Positions 50,879-60,154 are shown, numbered from the stretch's first letter. The stretch is DNA of 64,000 nt from G963668605 sp963668605 (GCA_963668605.1 OY764903.1:2914001-2978000); one strand, 5' to 3'. Notes: generated from the sequence alone by a model not told the origin. A program made the numbers and translations.

Positions 50879-52042
50879 ATGTCTGTGAATTGTCTCGACA
50901 CTGCGCGCGTGCATGGCATCGACGCGACCACCCGAGAGGCCATCGAGGTCCGCTTCGGGACGCTAATTGAGGGTGTGGATTCCCTACTAAATGGAGCGCC
51001 GGACCTGCCGTACCTCGCACCGGGCTTTATTGACTTACAGGTGAATGGGTTCGCCGGCGTCGATTACAACGATCCCAACTCGGCTCTCGATGAGATCGCG
51101 CGCTCGATCCGGGAGCTCTTCACGACGGGCGTTTCGCGCTTCTATCCCACGGTGATTACCGGCGGTCCCGCGGAAATCGTGGGATCGTTGCGCAATCTCA
51201 CGAATGCGAAAGAGAGCCTGCCCGAAGGCCCGGCCATCGAGGGCTTCCACGTCGAGGGCCCATTCATCTCGCCCGAAGACGGACCACGCGGCGCGCATCC
51301 CGCACGCTGGGTGCGCAAGCCCGACATCGAGGAGTTCCACCGCTGGCAGGACGCCGCGCGCGGCAACGTACGCCTGGTGACGCTCTCGCCGGAGTGGCCC
51401 GAAGCGCCGGCCTTCATCGAAGCGATCGTCCGCGAAGGCGTGGTCGCGAGTATTGGACACACGAAGGCCACGGGACCACAGATCGCCGCGGCCGTCAGCG
51501 CAGGCGCCACTCTCTCGACGCACCTCGGCAATGGCGCGCACGCATCGATGGCGCGCCATCCCAACTACATTTGGGAACAACTTGCCGAAGACCGTCTCAC
51601 CGCGGGCTTCATCGTCGACGGCATTCATCTGCCTTCCTGTTTCTTGAAGGTCGCGTTGCGCGCCAAGGGCATCGAGCGATCCGTGCTGGTGACAGACGCC
51701 GTGATGCCCGCCGGTTGTGCGCCCGGCCCGTACATGCTCGGCGAGGTTCCGGTGCAATTGCACGAAGATGGCAGTGTGCGTGTGCGTGACGGCAATCGCC
51801 TGGCAGGTTCCGCGCTGCGCATGAACGTTGGCTTACGCAACCTGATGACGCTGGCAGACCTGAGCCTGACCGAGGCGGTGACCATGGCGACAAAGAACCC
51901 CGCACGCGCCGGCCGCATCGCCGGCCGCATCCGGGGCCTCTCGCCCGGCGAACGCGGCGACGTCGTGCAGTTCCGCGTCGATCCGGCTACGTGCGACCTT
52001 ACGGTGGAAGCAACCTGGATGGGCGGCAAGCAAGTCTACTGA
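50879..52042 (+). CDS. nagA: N-acetylglucosamine-6-phosphate deacetylase
   Basis: The 387-residue amidohydrolase has the NagA pattern: APGFIDLQVNGFAGVDYND, HVEGPF with the metal-binding Glu, ASIGHTKATG, HLGNGAH and LVTDAVMPAG with the catalytic Asp. It removes acetate from GlcNAc-6-phosphate in amino-sugar and cell-wall recycling. No nagB or nagE is adjacent. A NagZ-like GH3 gene lies 2.7 kb downstream, which fits cell-wall or chitin amino-sugar use. Confidence 0.9.
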   Translation: MSVNCLDTARVHGIDATTREAIEVRFGTLIEGVDSLLNGAPDLPYLAPGFIDLQVNGFAGVDYNDPNSALDEIARSIRELFTTGVSRFYPTVITGGPAEIVGSLRNLTNAKESLPEGPAIEGFHVEGPFISPEDGPRGAHPARWVRKPDIEEFHRWQDAARGNVRLVTLSPEWPEAPAFIEAIVREGVVASIGHTKATGPQIAAAVSAGATLSTHLGNGAHASMARHPNYIWEQLAEDRLTAGFIVDGIHLPSCFLKVALRAKGIERSVLVTDAVMPAGCAPGPYMLGEVPVQLHEDGSVRVRDGNRLAGSALRMNVGLRNLMTLADLSLTEAVTMATKNPARAGRIAGRIRGLSPGERGDVVQFRVDPATCDLTVEATWMGGKQVY

Positions 52043-52079
52043 CACACTGCTCGCTGTACGCCGAACGCATCTCCGGTTG

Positions 52080-52145
52080 CCTCCGCGGCGCAACCACGCT
52101 GTTGCGCGCCGCGGAGGGGGCTCGCCCGCAGACGCCCGCGTCTGC
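52080..52145 (+). terminator. Two hairpins downstream of nagA
   Basis: A long GC stem (CTCCGCGGCGCAAC at 52081-52094 with GTTGCGCGCCGCGGAG at 52101-52116, one 2-nt bulge) is followed by a perfect 8-bp stem GCAGACGC/GCGTCTGC (52128-52145). No T run follows either. Confidence 0.5.
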
Positions 52146-52194
52146 CGCACGAGCTAAGTTTGTTATTCTGATGCTAGGTGGTTCTTCCCTCCCG

Positions 52195-52956
52195 ATGAGA
52201 TACAGTACAAGACCTGGAATCGGAGATTTTTCCTCGGCGGGCCGCTACGTTCCAAAGGGCGTGAAGTGGCTGCTGATCGTCAACTTCGCGTTGTTTGTAA
52301 TCTATTTTCTCGCGGTGCGCGCCGGCTTGGGCGAGCTGTTCACGCCGTTCAAACTGGTACCCGGCATGGTGGTGAAGGTGTTCGCCGTTTGGCAGCTTGT
52401 CACCTACATGTTCCTGCACGACCCGTACAGCTTCTGGCACATCCTCTTCAATATGCTTTCGCTCTGGATGTTCGGCGCTGATCTCGAACGGGTCTGGGGC
52501 ACGCGGCGCTTCCTGCAATACTATTTCCTATGCGGCATCGGCGCGGGCTTCTGCGTCGTCGTGGGGAACCTGCTCTTCGGCGATCCGAACACTGCCACCA
52601 TCGGCGCATCCGGCGCGATCTTCGGACTGCTGCTTGCCTTCGGTGTTTTGTTCCCAGAAGCGACGGTGTTGTTCTCGTTTCTGTTTCCAATCAAGGCCAA
52701 GTACTTCGTCCTCATTATGGGCGCGATCGCATTTCTGTCGACGCTCGGATCGACGGGCAGCGGTGTAAGCCACGTCGCGCACCTGGGCGGCATGATCTTC
52801 GGCTATGCCTACCTGCGTTCGCAACGTACGCGGGGTTCCAACCTGCTTGGCGAGTTGCACGAGAAGTATGAGCAGTGGCGCTTTCAGCGGGCCAAACGCA
52901 AATTCCGCGTATACATGAACAAGAAGGAAAGCGACCGCGATCGCTTCGTAAACTAG
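52195..52956 (+). CDS. Rhomboid-family intramembrane serine protease
   Basis: The 253-residue protein has about six membrane helices with rhomboid motifs: HILFNMLSLWMFG in the second helix, the catalytic serine in GASGAIFG, and HVAHLGGMIFGY with the catalytic histidine. Rhomboids cut membrane-anchored substrates. A hydrophilic C-terminal tail (about 45 residues, many Lys and Arg) lies in the cytoplasm. An in-frame ATG at 52171 is an alternative start. The substrate is unknown. Confidence 0.85.
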   Translation: MRYSTRPGIGDFSSAGRYVPKGVKWLLIVNFALFVIYFLAVRAGLGELFTPFKLVPGMVVKVFAVWQLVTYMFLHDPYSFWHILFNMLSLWMFGADLERVWGTRRFLQYYFLCGIGAGFCVVVGNLLFGDPNTATIGASGAIFGLLLAFGVLFPEATVLFSFLFPIKAKYFVLIMGAIAFLSTLGSTGSGVSHVAHLGGMIFGYAYLRSQRTRGSNLLGELHEKYEQWRFQRAKRKFRVYMNKKESDRDRFVN

Positions 52957-53029
52957 TCGGTGTCCGGGAAACGGGCGCTAGTCATCCTACGTCTAAACTT
53001 CTGATATTCTTCGAGGTAGAGGAGCGTCC

Positions 53030-54163
53030 ATGAAACTCAGTCTTTCCTTCTCCGCGGCCGCGCTCGTGTCCCTGCTCGCAGGCGCGATTGTCCTGCCGGC
53101 GCAGCAGGGGCCCAACAAGGAGTCGAGCGAAACGGTGGCCCGCCCGCGCGGCAAGAAAGAACCCGAAGCCGTCAAGGAAGAGAAAATCCCTTCCAAATTT
53201 GGCCAGAAGGACAAGCCCAAGCTTCCCGCCGACATGCCCACCTTCCGCAGCGATGCGATTACGGTCTCCGTCGACGTAGCCGTGCTCGATTCGAAGGGCG
53301 GCTTCATCCCGGGCATCCCCAAAGGCAACTTCCGCATCCTGGAAGAAAGCGTTCCGCAGCAGACAACCGGCTATTCGACCACCGAGGCGCCGATGACCGT
53401 CTGCATGGTGATCGAATTCAGCAACCTGTTCCAGCAGTATTGGGGCGAGACCTGGTATCAAACGCTGACCGCTTCGTATGGCTTTCTGGACACGCTGAAG
53501 AAAGACGACTACGTGGCCGTGGTCGCCTACGACATGCGTCCGGAGATCCTCGCGGATTTTTCCACCGACAAGCGCGCGGCGCAGGAGGCGATGCAGCGTC
53601 TGCGCATTGCGGCCTATTCGGAATCGAATCTCTATGATGCCCTGGTGGACACCGCCGAGCGCATGCAAGAGATCGAGGGACGCAAAGCGATCGTGCTGAT
53701 CGCCTCCGGCATCGACACCTTCAGCAAGTTGACCTTCGACAAGACCCGCAAAGCTCTGCAAAACGCCGGCGTGCCAATTTACGCCATCGGCCTGATGCAG
53801 CAGATTCGCGAACTGGCCGACGCGCGCGGGTACATGGGCGCCATCGCCCGCCTCGACTTCCTGCAGGCCGATAACCAGATGCGCACGTTCTCCAACGAGA
53901 CCGGAGGGAAAGCCTTCTTCCCGCGCTTCTATGGCGAGTTTCCGAGCATCTATCGCAGCATTCACGAGTCGCTCCGCAACCAGTACTCGTTGAGCTACCA
54001 GCCTACCAATCAGACCCGCGACGGCAAGTTTCGCAAGATCAAAGTGGAGCTTGTGAACCCTGCGACGGGCGAGCCGCTGCGCGTCGTGGACGAGAAGGGC
54101 AAGCCGATGAAGTACAAGGTCATCGCCAAGGCCGGCTACACAGCGCCGCGCGAGGTGGAGTAA
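53030..54163 (+). CDS. Secreted VWFA-related acidobacterial protein
   Basis: The 377-residue protein has a Sec signal (LSFSAAALVSLLAGAIVL), a charged linker (residues about 25-75) and a von Willebrand A-like domain (about 75-350), beginning VSVDVAVLDSKGGFIPG and continuing KAIVLIASGIDTFSK. It follows the TIGR03436 VWFA-related pattern described for Acidobacteria. The usual DxSxS metal site is not obvious; the aligned stretch reads VIEFSN. Its role is unknown. Confidence 0.8.
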   Translation: MKLSLSFSAAALVSLLAGAIVLPAQQGPNKESSETVARPRGKKEPEAVKEEKIPSKFGQKDKPKLPADMPTFRSDAITVSVDVAVLDSKGGFIPGIPKGNFRILEESVPQQTTGYSTTEAPMTVCMVIEFSNLFQQYWGETWYQTLTASYGFLDTLKKDDYVAVVAYDMRPEILADFSTDKRAAQEAMQRLRIAAYSESNLYDALVDTAERMQEIEGRKAIVLIASGIDTFSKLTFDKTRKALQNAGVPIYAIGLMQQIRELADARGYMGAIARLDFLQADNQMRTFSNETGGKAFFPRFYGEFPSIYRSIHESLRNQYSLSYQPTNQTRDGKFRKIKVELVNPATGEPLRVVDEKGKPMKYKVIAKAGYTAPREVE

Positions 54164-54287
54164 GACCGCCGGAATGCGGAGCTGAACGCTCCCGCATTCG
54201 TTGTCAAGCGGAATATTGTCCCGCGTTCCAGTCCGTTACGAGCCGATTGACAGGGATGCGACAGCTTTGTTACTGTCACGGAGTCTC

Positions 54288-54743
54288 ATGCGTTTCTCGA
54301 CATCACTCGACTCGTCCCCAACTGGCAGAATCCTCCTTGTTGAAGATCACAGAATGGGTCTCGCGGCACGCAAAAGCGTGCTCGAGGAACTGGGCTATAA
54401 AATCACGACCGCCACTAACGGCACCGATGCTCTCGATCACTTCGCCAACCATAATTTTGACCTGATTGTGACGGACTACAAGATGCCGCGCATGAACGGC
54501 ATCGAGCTAATCGAGCGCGTCCGCATCAGCAACGACGTGATCCCGGTGATTCTGCTATCGGGCTTTGCCGAGGCTTTGGGACTCACGGAAGCGAACACTG
54601 GCGCTAACATCGTGATCCAGAAGAACGCGCATGAGGTAGTCCATCTGACCCGTGCCGTCGCCCGCCTGCTGCGTAAGAAGGCGCCGCGCAAACCGGTCGC
54701 CTCGGCGACGACGGCGGCGAAAAGCCGGCGCAAAGCAGTCTGA
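54288..54743 (+). CDS. Response regulator receiver protein with basic tail
   Basis: From 54288 the product has 151 residues: a receiver domain (ILLVEDH, phospho-acceptor D63 in IVTDYKMPRMNG, the switch Thr/Ser in VILLSGF, Lys in IVIQKNAH) and a basic, Ala-rich tail (KKAPRKPVASATTAAKSRRK). There is no DNA-binding output domain. The cognate kinase is not in the window. An upstream TTGACA (54247-54252) may be its -35. Confidence 0.75.
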   Translation: MRFSTSLDSSPTGRILLVEDHRMGLAARKSVLEELGYKITTATNGTDALDHFANHNFDLIVTDYKMPRMNGIELIERVRISNDVIPVILLSGFAEALGLTEANTGANIVIQKNAHEVVHLTRAVARLLRKKAPRKPVASATTAAKSRRKAV

Positions 54744-54770
54744 GCGGCGGGTACGCTATCGTGGAGTGGA

Positions 54771-56606
54771 ATGCTCCACCGCGCGCTCGGAATGCCATTC
54801 TTGCTGCTGGCCGCGTTTGCGCTGCCAGTTTGCTCCGCAGCAGTCCAGAAACCGGCCCAGAGACCAGTCCAGAAACAAGCCCAGAAACCAGCCCGGAAAG
54901 CGGACGTTCCGCAGAGCCGGGAGCGCCACGACCAACAGACAGCGCAGGCCTGGCTGAAGCGTATGACATTGCGCGAGCAGGTGGCGCAGCTCCTCATCAT
55001 CCACTTCTATGGCAACGCGCCGGGTTCGCGCTCGAAGGAGTGGCGCGATTTCCTGCACCTGGTGCGGGATACGCGCGTCGGTGGATTGATCCTGCTGAAC
55101 CGCACGGTAAATGGCGTCGTGCAAAACGCCGAGCCCTATGAGACTGCGGCGTTTCTCAATCGAATGCAGCGCATCGCGCGAACTCCACTGATCGTGGGCG
55201 GCGATTTCGAACGCGGCGCATCGATGCGCATCGCCGGAACGACGAAGTTTCCACACTTGATGGCCTACGGGGCCGCGGGCGACGTCAACGCTTCGCGCCT
55301 GGAGGGACAAGCTACGGCGCGCGAAGCGCGGGCTATGGGCTTCCACTGGATTTTCGCACCAGTCGCCGACGTCAATAACAACCCCGAAAATCCGATCATC
55401 AACATCCGCTCCTATGGCGAAAATCCGGAGGCCGTGGCGGCGCACGTGAAAGCCTATATCGAAGGTGCGCATAGCGGCTCCGCGCCGCATGTGCTGGTGA
55501 CAGCAAAACATTTTCCAGGACACGGCGATACGGCGACCGACAGCCATATCGGCCTGGCGCGCCTCGATGCGGACCGGTCGCGGCTTGACGCCGTGGAACT
55601 GGTGCCCTTCCGCGCCGCCATCGCCGCCGGAGTGGATGCCGTCATGACCGCGCATATGGCTGTCCCCGCTCTGGAGCCGCGCGAGATTCCGGCCACCGTA
55701 TCGGCGGCCGTGCTGACGGGACTGCTGCGTCAGGATCTGGGTTTCCGCGGCTTGATTGTCACCGACGCGATGGACATGCAGGGTCTCTCGAAACAGTTCT
55801 CCCCGGGCGAAGCCGCCGTACGTGCGCTCGAAGCCGGCGCCGATATCCTGCTGATTCCGCCGAAGCCCGACGAGGCGGTCAACGCCGTGGTCGCCGCCAT
55901 TCAGAAGGGACGGCTTAGCCGCAAACGCGTCGAGGAGAGCGTGCTGCGCATTCTCACCGCGAAGGCGCAGGCCGGACTCTTCAAGAAGAGGCTGGTGGAC
56001 CTCGAAGCAATCGGTGACGAGATCGATTCTCCGGACGCCGCCGAAGCCGCACAACAGGTAGCCGACCATGCGGTCACGCTCGTTAGGAACACGCGCTCGC
56101 TCCTGCCGCTCACACAACCCGAACGCGCCTGTTACTACATCCTCTTCGAGAGCCGCTATTCGAATACCGGGCGCAGGTTGGTCGAGGAGTTGCGCAGCCG
56201 CGTGCAGCCCACGCAGATTTTTTCCATGGAACCGAATTTGCCCGAAGCTGCCGTGGAGCAGATGGCGCAAGCCGCGAGCCAGTGCAGCGCAGCGGTGGTC
56301 GCAACCTTCGTCACGGCCGCCGCCTACCGTGGCGGCATTGGACTCGCGGGGGTCTATCCGAAATTGATGGCTACGCTGCTCGGCGGAGCCACTCCTGTCG
56401 CGCTGCTCTCGCTAGGCAACCCGTACCTACTACGCAACTATCAGGACGTGGCGGCGTATATGACGACCTTTAGCACATCGCCGTCGTCGGAACGCTCGGC
56501 CGTTAAGGCGCTCTTCGGCGAGATCCCGATTAGCGGAAAGATGCCCATCAGCATCCCGGGCCTCGCGGCCATCGGCGACGGCATTGCCGTGCCCAAAACC
56601 CGGTAG
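54771..56606 (+). CDS. Glycoside hydrolase family 3 (NagZ-like beta-N-acetylhexosaminidase)
   Basis: The 611-residue protein has a Sec signal and a repetitive Gln/Lys/Pro linker (residues 25-45), then a GH3 domain with the NagZ signature KHFPGHGDTATDSH and the nucleophile Asp in VTDAMDMQG. FAPVADVNNNPENPIIN matches the family too. A C-terminal alpha/beta domain follows (about 400-600). GH3 enzymes of this kind remove GlcNAc from muropeptides or chitin fragments. The export signal points to periplasmic or extracellular action, unlike cytoplasmic NagZ. nagA lies about 2.7 kb upstream. Confidence 0.85.
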   Translation: MLHRALGMPFLLLAAFALPVCSAAVQKPAQRPVQKQAQKPARKADVPQSRERHDQQTAQAWLKRMTLREQVAQLLIIHFYGNAPGSRSKEWRDFLHLVRDTRVGGLILLNRTVNGVVQNAEPYETAAFLNRMQRIARTPLIVGGDFERGASMRIAGTTKFPHLMAYGAAGDVNASRLEGQATAREARAMGFHWIFAPVADVNNNPENPIINIRSYGENPEAVAAHVKAYIEGAHSGSAPHVLVTAKHFPGHGDTATDSHIGLARLDADRSRLDAVELVPFRAAIAAGVDAVMTAHMAVPALEPREIPATVSAAVLTGLLRQDLGFRGLIVTDAMDMQGLSKQFSPGEAAVRALEAGADILLIPPKPDEAVNAVVAAIQKGRLSRKRVEESVLRILTAKAQAGLFKKRLVDLEAIGDEIDSPDAAEAAQQVADHAVTLVRNTRSLLPLTQPERACYYILFESRYSNTGRRLVEELRSRVQPTQIFSMEPNLPEAAVEQMAQAASQCSAAVVATFVTAAAYRGGIGLAGVYPKLMATLLGGATPVALLSLGNPYLLRNYQDVAAYMTTFSTSPSSERSAVKALFGEIPISGKMPISIPGLAAIGDGIAVPKTR

Positions 56607-56674
56607 CTTCACCGCTGTCGAAAACAGGAGTTGTGACCAGCAGTGCTGAAGACGGGAGACGTTCCATTCCAACA

Positions 56675-56771
56675 GTGCCGAGAGCGTTAGCGACCGGAGG
56701 CGAACCGCTTTCGATAAACCCTGTCAAAAAGCAAAGCAACCACCGCCTCCGGACCCTATCGTTCCCGGCAC
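56675..56771. repeat. REP-like element pair, left of the sulfatase gene
   Basis: A 28-bp element, GTGCCGAGAGCGTTAGCGAC plus CGGAGGCG, at 56675-56702, faces an inverted copy at 56744-56771 that matches at 23 of 28 positions. Together they form a large imperfect palindrome 3' of the sulfatase gene, as REP pairs do. Confidence 0.75.
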
Positions 56772-56878
56772 CTTTTGAGCGCGTCGGGCGGCCGATGCGG
56801 AGAACAGCGAAAGCGGTGAAATCACAGCCTCCCGTAACTCGCGGCGCCGTTTCGAAGTGCCGCACCGGATGAGGTGGC

Positions 56879-58543
56879 CTAACTCTTGGATTCGTAGGCT
56901 GGCGTCCAGATCCAGGGGAGCACGTTCGTGCGCTTGGCCCAGCGCTCCCACTGCACCACCATTGCTTTCAGGCGCTCCGGGTGTTGCGCGGCCAGATCGT
57001 GCATCTCCGTGCGGTCCTCGTCCATGTTGTAGAGCGACCACGCGCCGCCGGCCGTCACGGCCACAGCCTTCCACGGCCCGACGCGCACCGCGCGGTTGCC
57101 TTCGTGTTCCCAATACAACGTGTCGCGCTCGATCTTCTTGCCCGCGAAAGCCGGCGTCAGGCTCCTGCCCTCCATCGGAGGAATCGAGTTGCCGTGATGT
57201 TCAGCCGGATACTTCGCGCCGGCCAGTTCGACGAACGTGGGCATCATGTCGATGATGTGGCCCGGGGTGTGATCGATCGCGCCGGAGCGCTTCAAGCCTG
57301 CGGGCCAGTGTGCGATCAACGGAGTGGCGATGCCACCCTCATTCGCGTAGTGCTTATACAGGCGGAAAGGCGTGTTACAGGCGTTAGCCCACGCCGAACC
57401 GTAGCTGTGATAGGTGCCGCGCTGTCCCATACCCGCGAGTTGCTCGCCCGTGTGCAGCTCGTTGTCCGGCCCCGAACGCCGGTCGAATCCAAACGGGTCC
57501 CACTCTGCACAAGCGCCGTTGTCGGAGAGAAACAGGATCAGCGTGTTATCCAGTTGTCCGTTGGCCTTCAGGTCGCCAATAACGCGGCCGATGTTGCGGT
57601 CCATCACATCCACCATAGCCGCAAAGATCGCCATGCGGCGCGCCAAGTCTTTCTGGCGGTCCTTGTCGAGCGAAGCCCAAGCGGGATTCTGGTCGTTGGC
57701 GGTTCCCTTCGGCGTCGACACACGATTCGGCCCGATGATGCTGCGCGGCGTCATCTCCCACTTCTGCCTGAAGAGTCCCATCTTTCTCAGCCGTGCCTGG
57801 CGCTCCTCACGGATCACGTCCCACCCGCGCTCGTACACCGGCATGTATTTGTCGATCACGTCTTTCGGAGCGTGCAGCGGAAAGTGTGCCGCGTTGTAAG
57901 CCAGATAGAAGAAAAACGGCTGCTTGCGGGCACGCGACGCGCTCAGAAAATCGAGCGCATGATCCGTGATCGCATTGGTCGCGTAGAATTCGCCTTCCTT
58001 GTACGTGCGCATCGGCCTGCCCTCGGGCAGGCGCGTGTAAACCTTGGGTTCCCAGAAACTGTCGAAGCCGTGCAACATCCCATAGTAATCGTCGAAGCCT
58101 CGCTCCACCGGACTCGGCTGTCCAAGATGCCACTTGCCCGTCATGTAGGTCGAATAGCCCGCCGCGCGCAACACCTCCGGAATCATCACGTTCTTGCTGT
58201 TCATCTGGCCAGCGTAGCCAGGGAATTTTGCCGCGTCCTGCCTCGCGCCGGTCATATTGCCGATCCCGGTTTGGTGCGGGTGCAAGCCCGTCATCAGAGC
58301 CGAACGCGAAGGGCAGCAGCGCGCTGAGTTGTAGAACTGCGTGAAGCGGATGCCGCCGCGTGCCAGTTTGTCGAGATTCGGCGTCTCGATCTCGCCGCCG
58401 TAGCAGCCAAGGTCCGAGAAGCCGACATCGTCAGCGAGAATCAGCAGGATATTCGGCCTTGCCGCTCCCGCTCCGCGCGCTTCCGCCGCGAACGTGGCCA
58501 GCGCTGTACCCGCCATCTGTCTCAGGAATGTCCGTCGTTCCAC
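56879..58543 (-). CDS. Tat-exported arylsulfatase (formylglycine-dependent)
   Basis: The about 554-residue protein has a Tat signal (VERRTFLRQMAG plus a hydrophobic stretch) and a sulfatase core: PNILLILADDVGFSDLG binds the metal, and the C-x-P-S-R motif in ARCCPSRSALMTG gives a Cys that is converted to formylglycine. TGKWHLGQ is also typical. It hydrolyses sulfate esters of glycans or aryl sulfates; the substrate is unknown. I prefer the second GTG (58543): GGAAGGAG then sits about 7 bp upstream, and the first GTG (58549) is too close. No sulfatase-maturing enzyme is in this window. REP-like repeats flank it on both sides. Confidence 0.88.
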   Translation of the reverse strand: MERRTFLRQMAGTALATFAAEARGAGAARPNILLILADDVGFSDLGCYGGEIETPNLDKLARGGIRFTQFYNSARCCPSRSALMTGLHPHQTGIGNMTGARQDAAKFPGYAGQMNSKNVMIPEVLRAAGYSTYMTGKWHLGQPSPVERGFDDYYGMLHGFDSFWEPKVYTRLPEGRPMRTYKEGEFYATNAITDHALDFLSASRARKQPFFFYLAYNAAHFPLHAPKDVIDKYMPVYERGWDVIREERQARLRKMGLFRQKWEMTPRSIIGPNRVSTPKGTANDQNPAWASLDKDRQKDLARRMAIFAAMVDVMDRNIGRVIGDLKANGQLDNTLILFLSDNGACAEWDPFGFDRRSGPDNELHTGEQLAGMGQRGTYHSYGSAWANACNTPFRLYKHYANEGGIATPLIAHWPAGLKRSGAIDHTPGHIIDMMPTFVELAGAKYPAEHHGNSIPPMEGRSLTPAFAGKKIERDTLYWEHEGNRAVRVGPWKAVAVTAGGAWSLYNMDEDRTEMHDLAAQHPERLKAMVVQWERWAKRTNVLPWIWTPAYESKS

Positions 58544-58557
58544 TCGCACTCTCCTTC

Positions 58558-58636
58558 CGTTCCCGGCACTGTTGAACCAGTCGCCACCACCGAGCGTAAC
58601 ATCTAACGGTGCCGGGAGCGCTAGCGACCGGAGGCG
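58558..58636. repeat. REP-like element pair, right of the sulfatase gene
   Basis: A full copy, GTGCCGGGAGCGCTAGCGAC plus CGGAGGCG, lies at 58609-58636, and a 12-bp half copy in inverted orientation (CGTTCCCGGCAC) at 58558-58569. The pair mirrors the one at 56675-56771. Confidence 0.7.
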
Positions 58637-58637
58637 C

Positions 58638-58787
58638 TCATTTCACCACTGGGAGTAGCGTCTCTGGCAACTGCACCCAGAACGCCAGCTTACGCGCAAT
58701 CTGCATCACGCGCGCCAAATTGCCCAACGTAAACGAGTTGGGTAGAGTGAATGCCGGTGTGTCGAACCACTTAACGATCCAGCTCAA
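58638..58787 (-). CDS. Possible small ORF downstream of hemQ
   Basis: A TTG-started frame of 49 codons continues in the same frame as hemQ after its stop codon (58815-58817). The translation (FTLGNLARVMQIARKLAFWV in the middle) looks protein-like, helical and mildly hydrophobic. No ribosome site is seen. It may be a small protein, a decayed gene end, or chance. No family is recognised. Confidence 0.25.
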   Translation of the reverse strand: MSWIVKWFDTPAFTLPNSFTLGNLARVMQIARKLAFWVQLPETLLPVVK

Positions 58788-58814
58788 CCGTGCGGATTTG
58801 AAAAGAGCCGGACT

Positions 58815-59675
58815 TTACAGCCCCGGCAGCCGTCCGGCCAGATACTCGCTCAGTTGTTCCGCCGGGAAACGCAGCCCGATATAGAACGTGCCAAACAGAG
58901 CATATACCGCGCTGACCTTGTCGAAACGCATCTCGTAAATCAGCTTCTTGAAAACCATCGGGTCCTCGGCGAACAGATCGACGCCCCACTCCCAATCGTC
59001 AAACCCGATCGAGCCGGAAATGATCTGCTTCACTTCGCCCGCATAGCGGCGGCCGATCTGCCCGTGCTCGCTCATCTGGCGTTGGCGCTCCGCCATCGGA
59101 AGCTGATACCAATTCTTGTCTTCGCCGCGTTTGCGGTCCATCGGATAGAAGCAGACGTAACGCGCCGCCGGAATTTCCGGCCAGAGCCTCGGCGCCATCG
59201 CCACGCGTTGTCGCGCGAGCACCTCCTCGACGCCCGCAGCCCACTCGGGCGTGCCCGGCTCGATGCCCTTCTCCGCCAGCGCCGCGTAAGTCTTCGCCGT
59301 GGATTCGTAGAGGCCTAATTCCACCACCGACAGATAAGAGTGGGTCTCTTCCAGGTAATTCCACAAACGCAGCGTGCGCAGGCGCAACTCGGCTGCGTTC
59401 AACTCGTCGAAACTCTTGCGGAAGTGGATCAGGAGCAGGTCGCCCTTGTGACCCAGCAAAGAGAACACGGCGCTGCCGAATGAACCGCCGTGTTCGATCT
59501 CCGCGAGCGCTTGCGAAGCTTCCGCCGCGATCACCCGCTGTTGATCCGCGGGAAGTTGCCGCCATTGCGCCCACTTCACACGAAACATCTGATGCAGGAC
59601 GCTCGCGCCTTCCATGGTCAAAGGTACTTCAGGCAGCGCCACCGGCGCGTGTGTTTCCACTTTCCCAGTGCTCAT
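58815..59675 (-). CDS. hemQ: Coproheme decarboxylase (chlorite dismutase family)
   Basis: Starting at 59675 (MSTGKVETHAP), the 286-residue protein carries HemQ features: FYPMDRKRGEDKNWYQLP with the Tyr and Lys/Arg that bind coproheme, then MSEHGQIGRRYAG with the likely proximal His, and GSIGFDDWEWGVDLF. HemQ decarboxylates coproheme III to heme b in the coproporphyrin-dependent pathway. A chlorite-splitting Arg is not evident. It starts 5 bp after the response regulator gene, same strand. Confidence 0.85.
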   Translation of the reverse strand: MSTGKVETHAPVALPEVPLTMEGASVLHQMFRVKWAQWRQLPADQQRVIAAEASQALAEIEHGGSFGSAVFSLLGHKGDLLLIHFRKSFDELNAAELRLRTLRLWNYLEETHSYLSVVELGLYESTAKTYAALAEKGIEPGTPEWAAGVEEVLARQRVAMAPRLWPEIPAARYVCFYPMDRKRGEDKNWYQLPMAERQRQMSEHGQIGRRYAGEVKQIISGSIGFDDWEWGVDLFAEDPMVFKKLIYEMRFDKVSAVYALFGTFYIGLRFPAEQLSEYLAGRLPGL

Positions 59676-59680
59676 AGACT

Positions 59681-60067
59681 CTATGATGGCACGCTCATCA
59701 GCCTCTCGATGGCTTCGATCAGCATCTTTGGAACGAACGGTTTTTGCAGAAATCCGATCTGTTCCGGCGATAATGTGGCATAGCTTTCGCGATTGATCGG
59801 ATAGCCGCTGCAAACCAGAATGCGCAGCGCGGGATGCACCGAGAGCATCTTGCGCAGCAGCTCTTCCCCGGGCATATCCGGCATCGTCAGGTCGGCGATG
59901 ACCAACTTATAGCGTAGAGGATCCGCTGAGAATTCGCGCCACGCGTCTTCGCCCGACGACGAGGTGTCGACTTCATAGCCGAGGTGAGATACAAAGCGCT
60001 GCATCAACTGGAGCAGCGATGCTTCGTCATCTACAATCAATACACGGGCAGGTGAGCCGACTGTCAT
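59681..60067 (-). CDS. Single-domain response regulator
   Basis: The 128-residue protein is a receiver domain alone: VLIVDDEASL, phospho-acceptor D59 in VIADLTMPDMPG, SGYP, and Lys in FLQKPFVP. It resembles the receivers that end hybrid sensor kinases. With hemQ 5 bp downstream it may be co-transcribed, but a functional link is not obvious. No kinase is in the window. Confidence 0.85.
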   Translation of the reverse strand: MTVGSPARVLIVDDEASLLQLMQRFVSHLGYEVDTSSSGEDAWREFSADPLRYKLVIADLTMPDMPGEELLRKMLSVHPALRILVCSGYPINRESYATLSPEQIGFLQKPFVPKMLIEAIERLMSVPS

Positions 60068-60154
60068 ACGCTATCAGTTATTTGGCCTCTATTCTCGCAC
60101 GGCGCAGCAGCCAGGTGTAACCTGCTAAGAGGGATACCCGTCCAGGGGGACAAC

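Noticed and set aside
56981..58327. Open frame of 448 codons opposite the sulfatase
   Set aside because: No domain pattern; the sulfatase strand carries the C-x-P-S-R motif and Tat signal.
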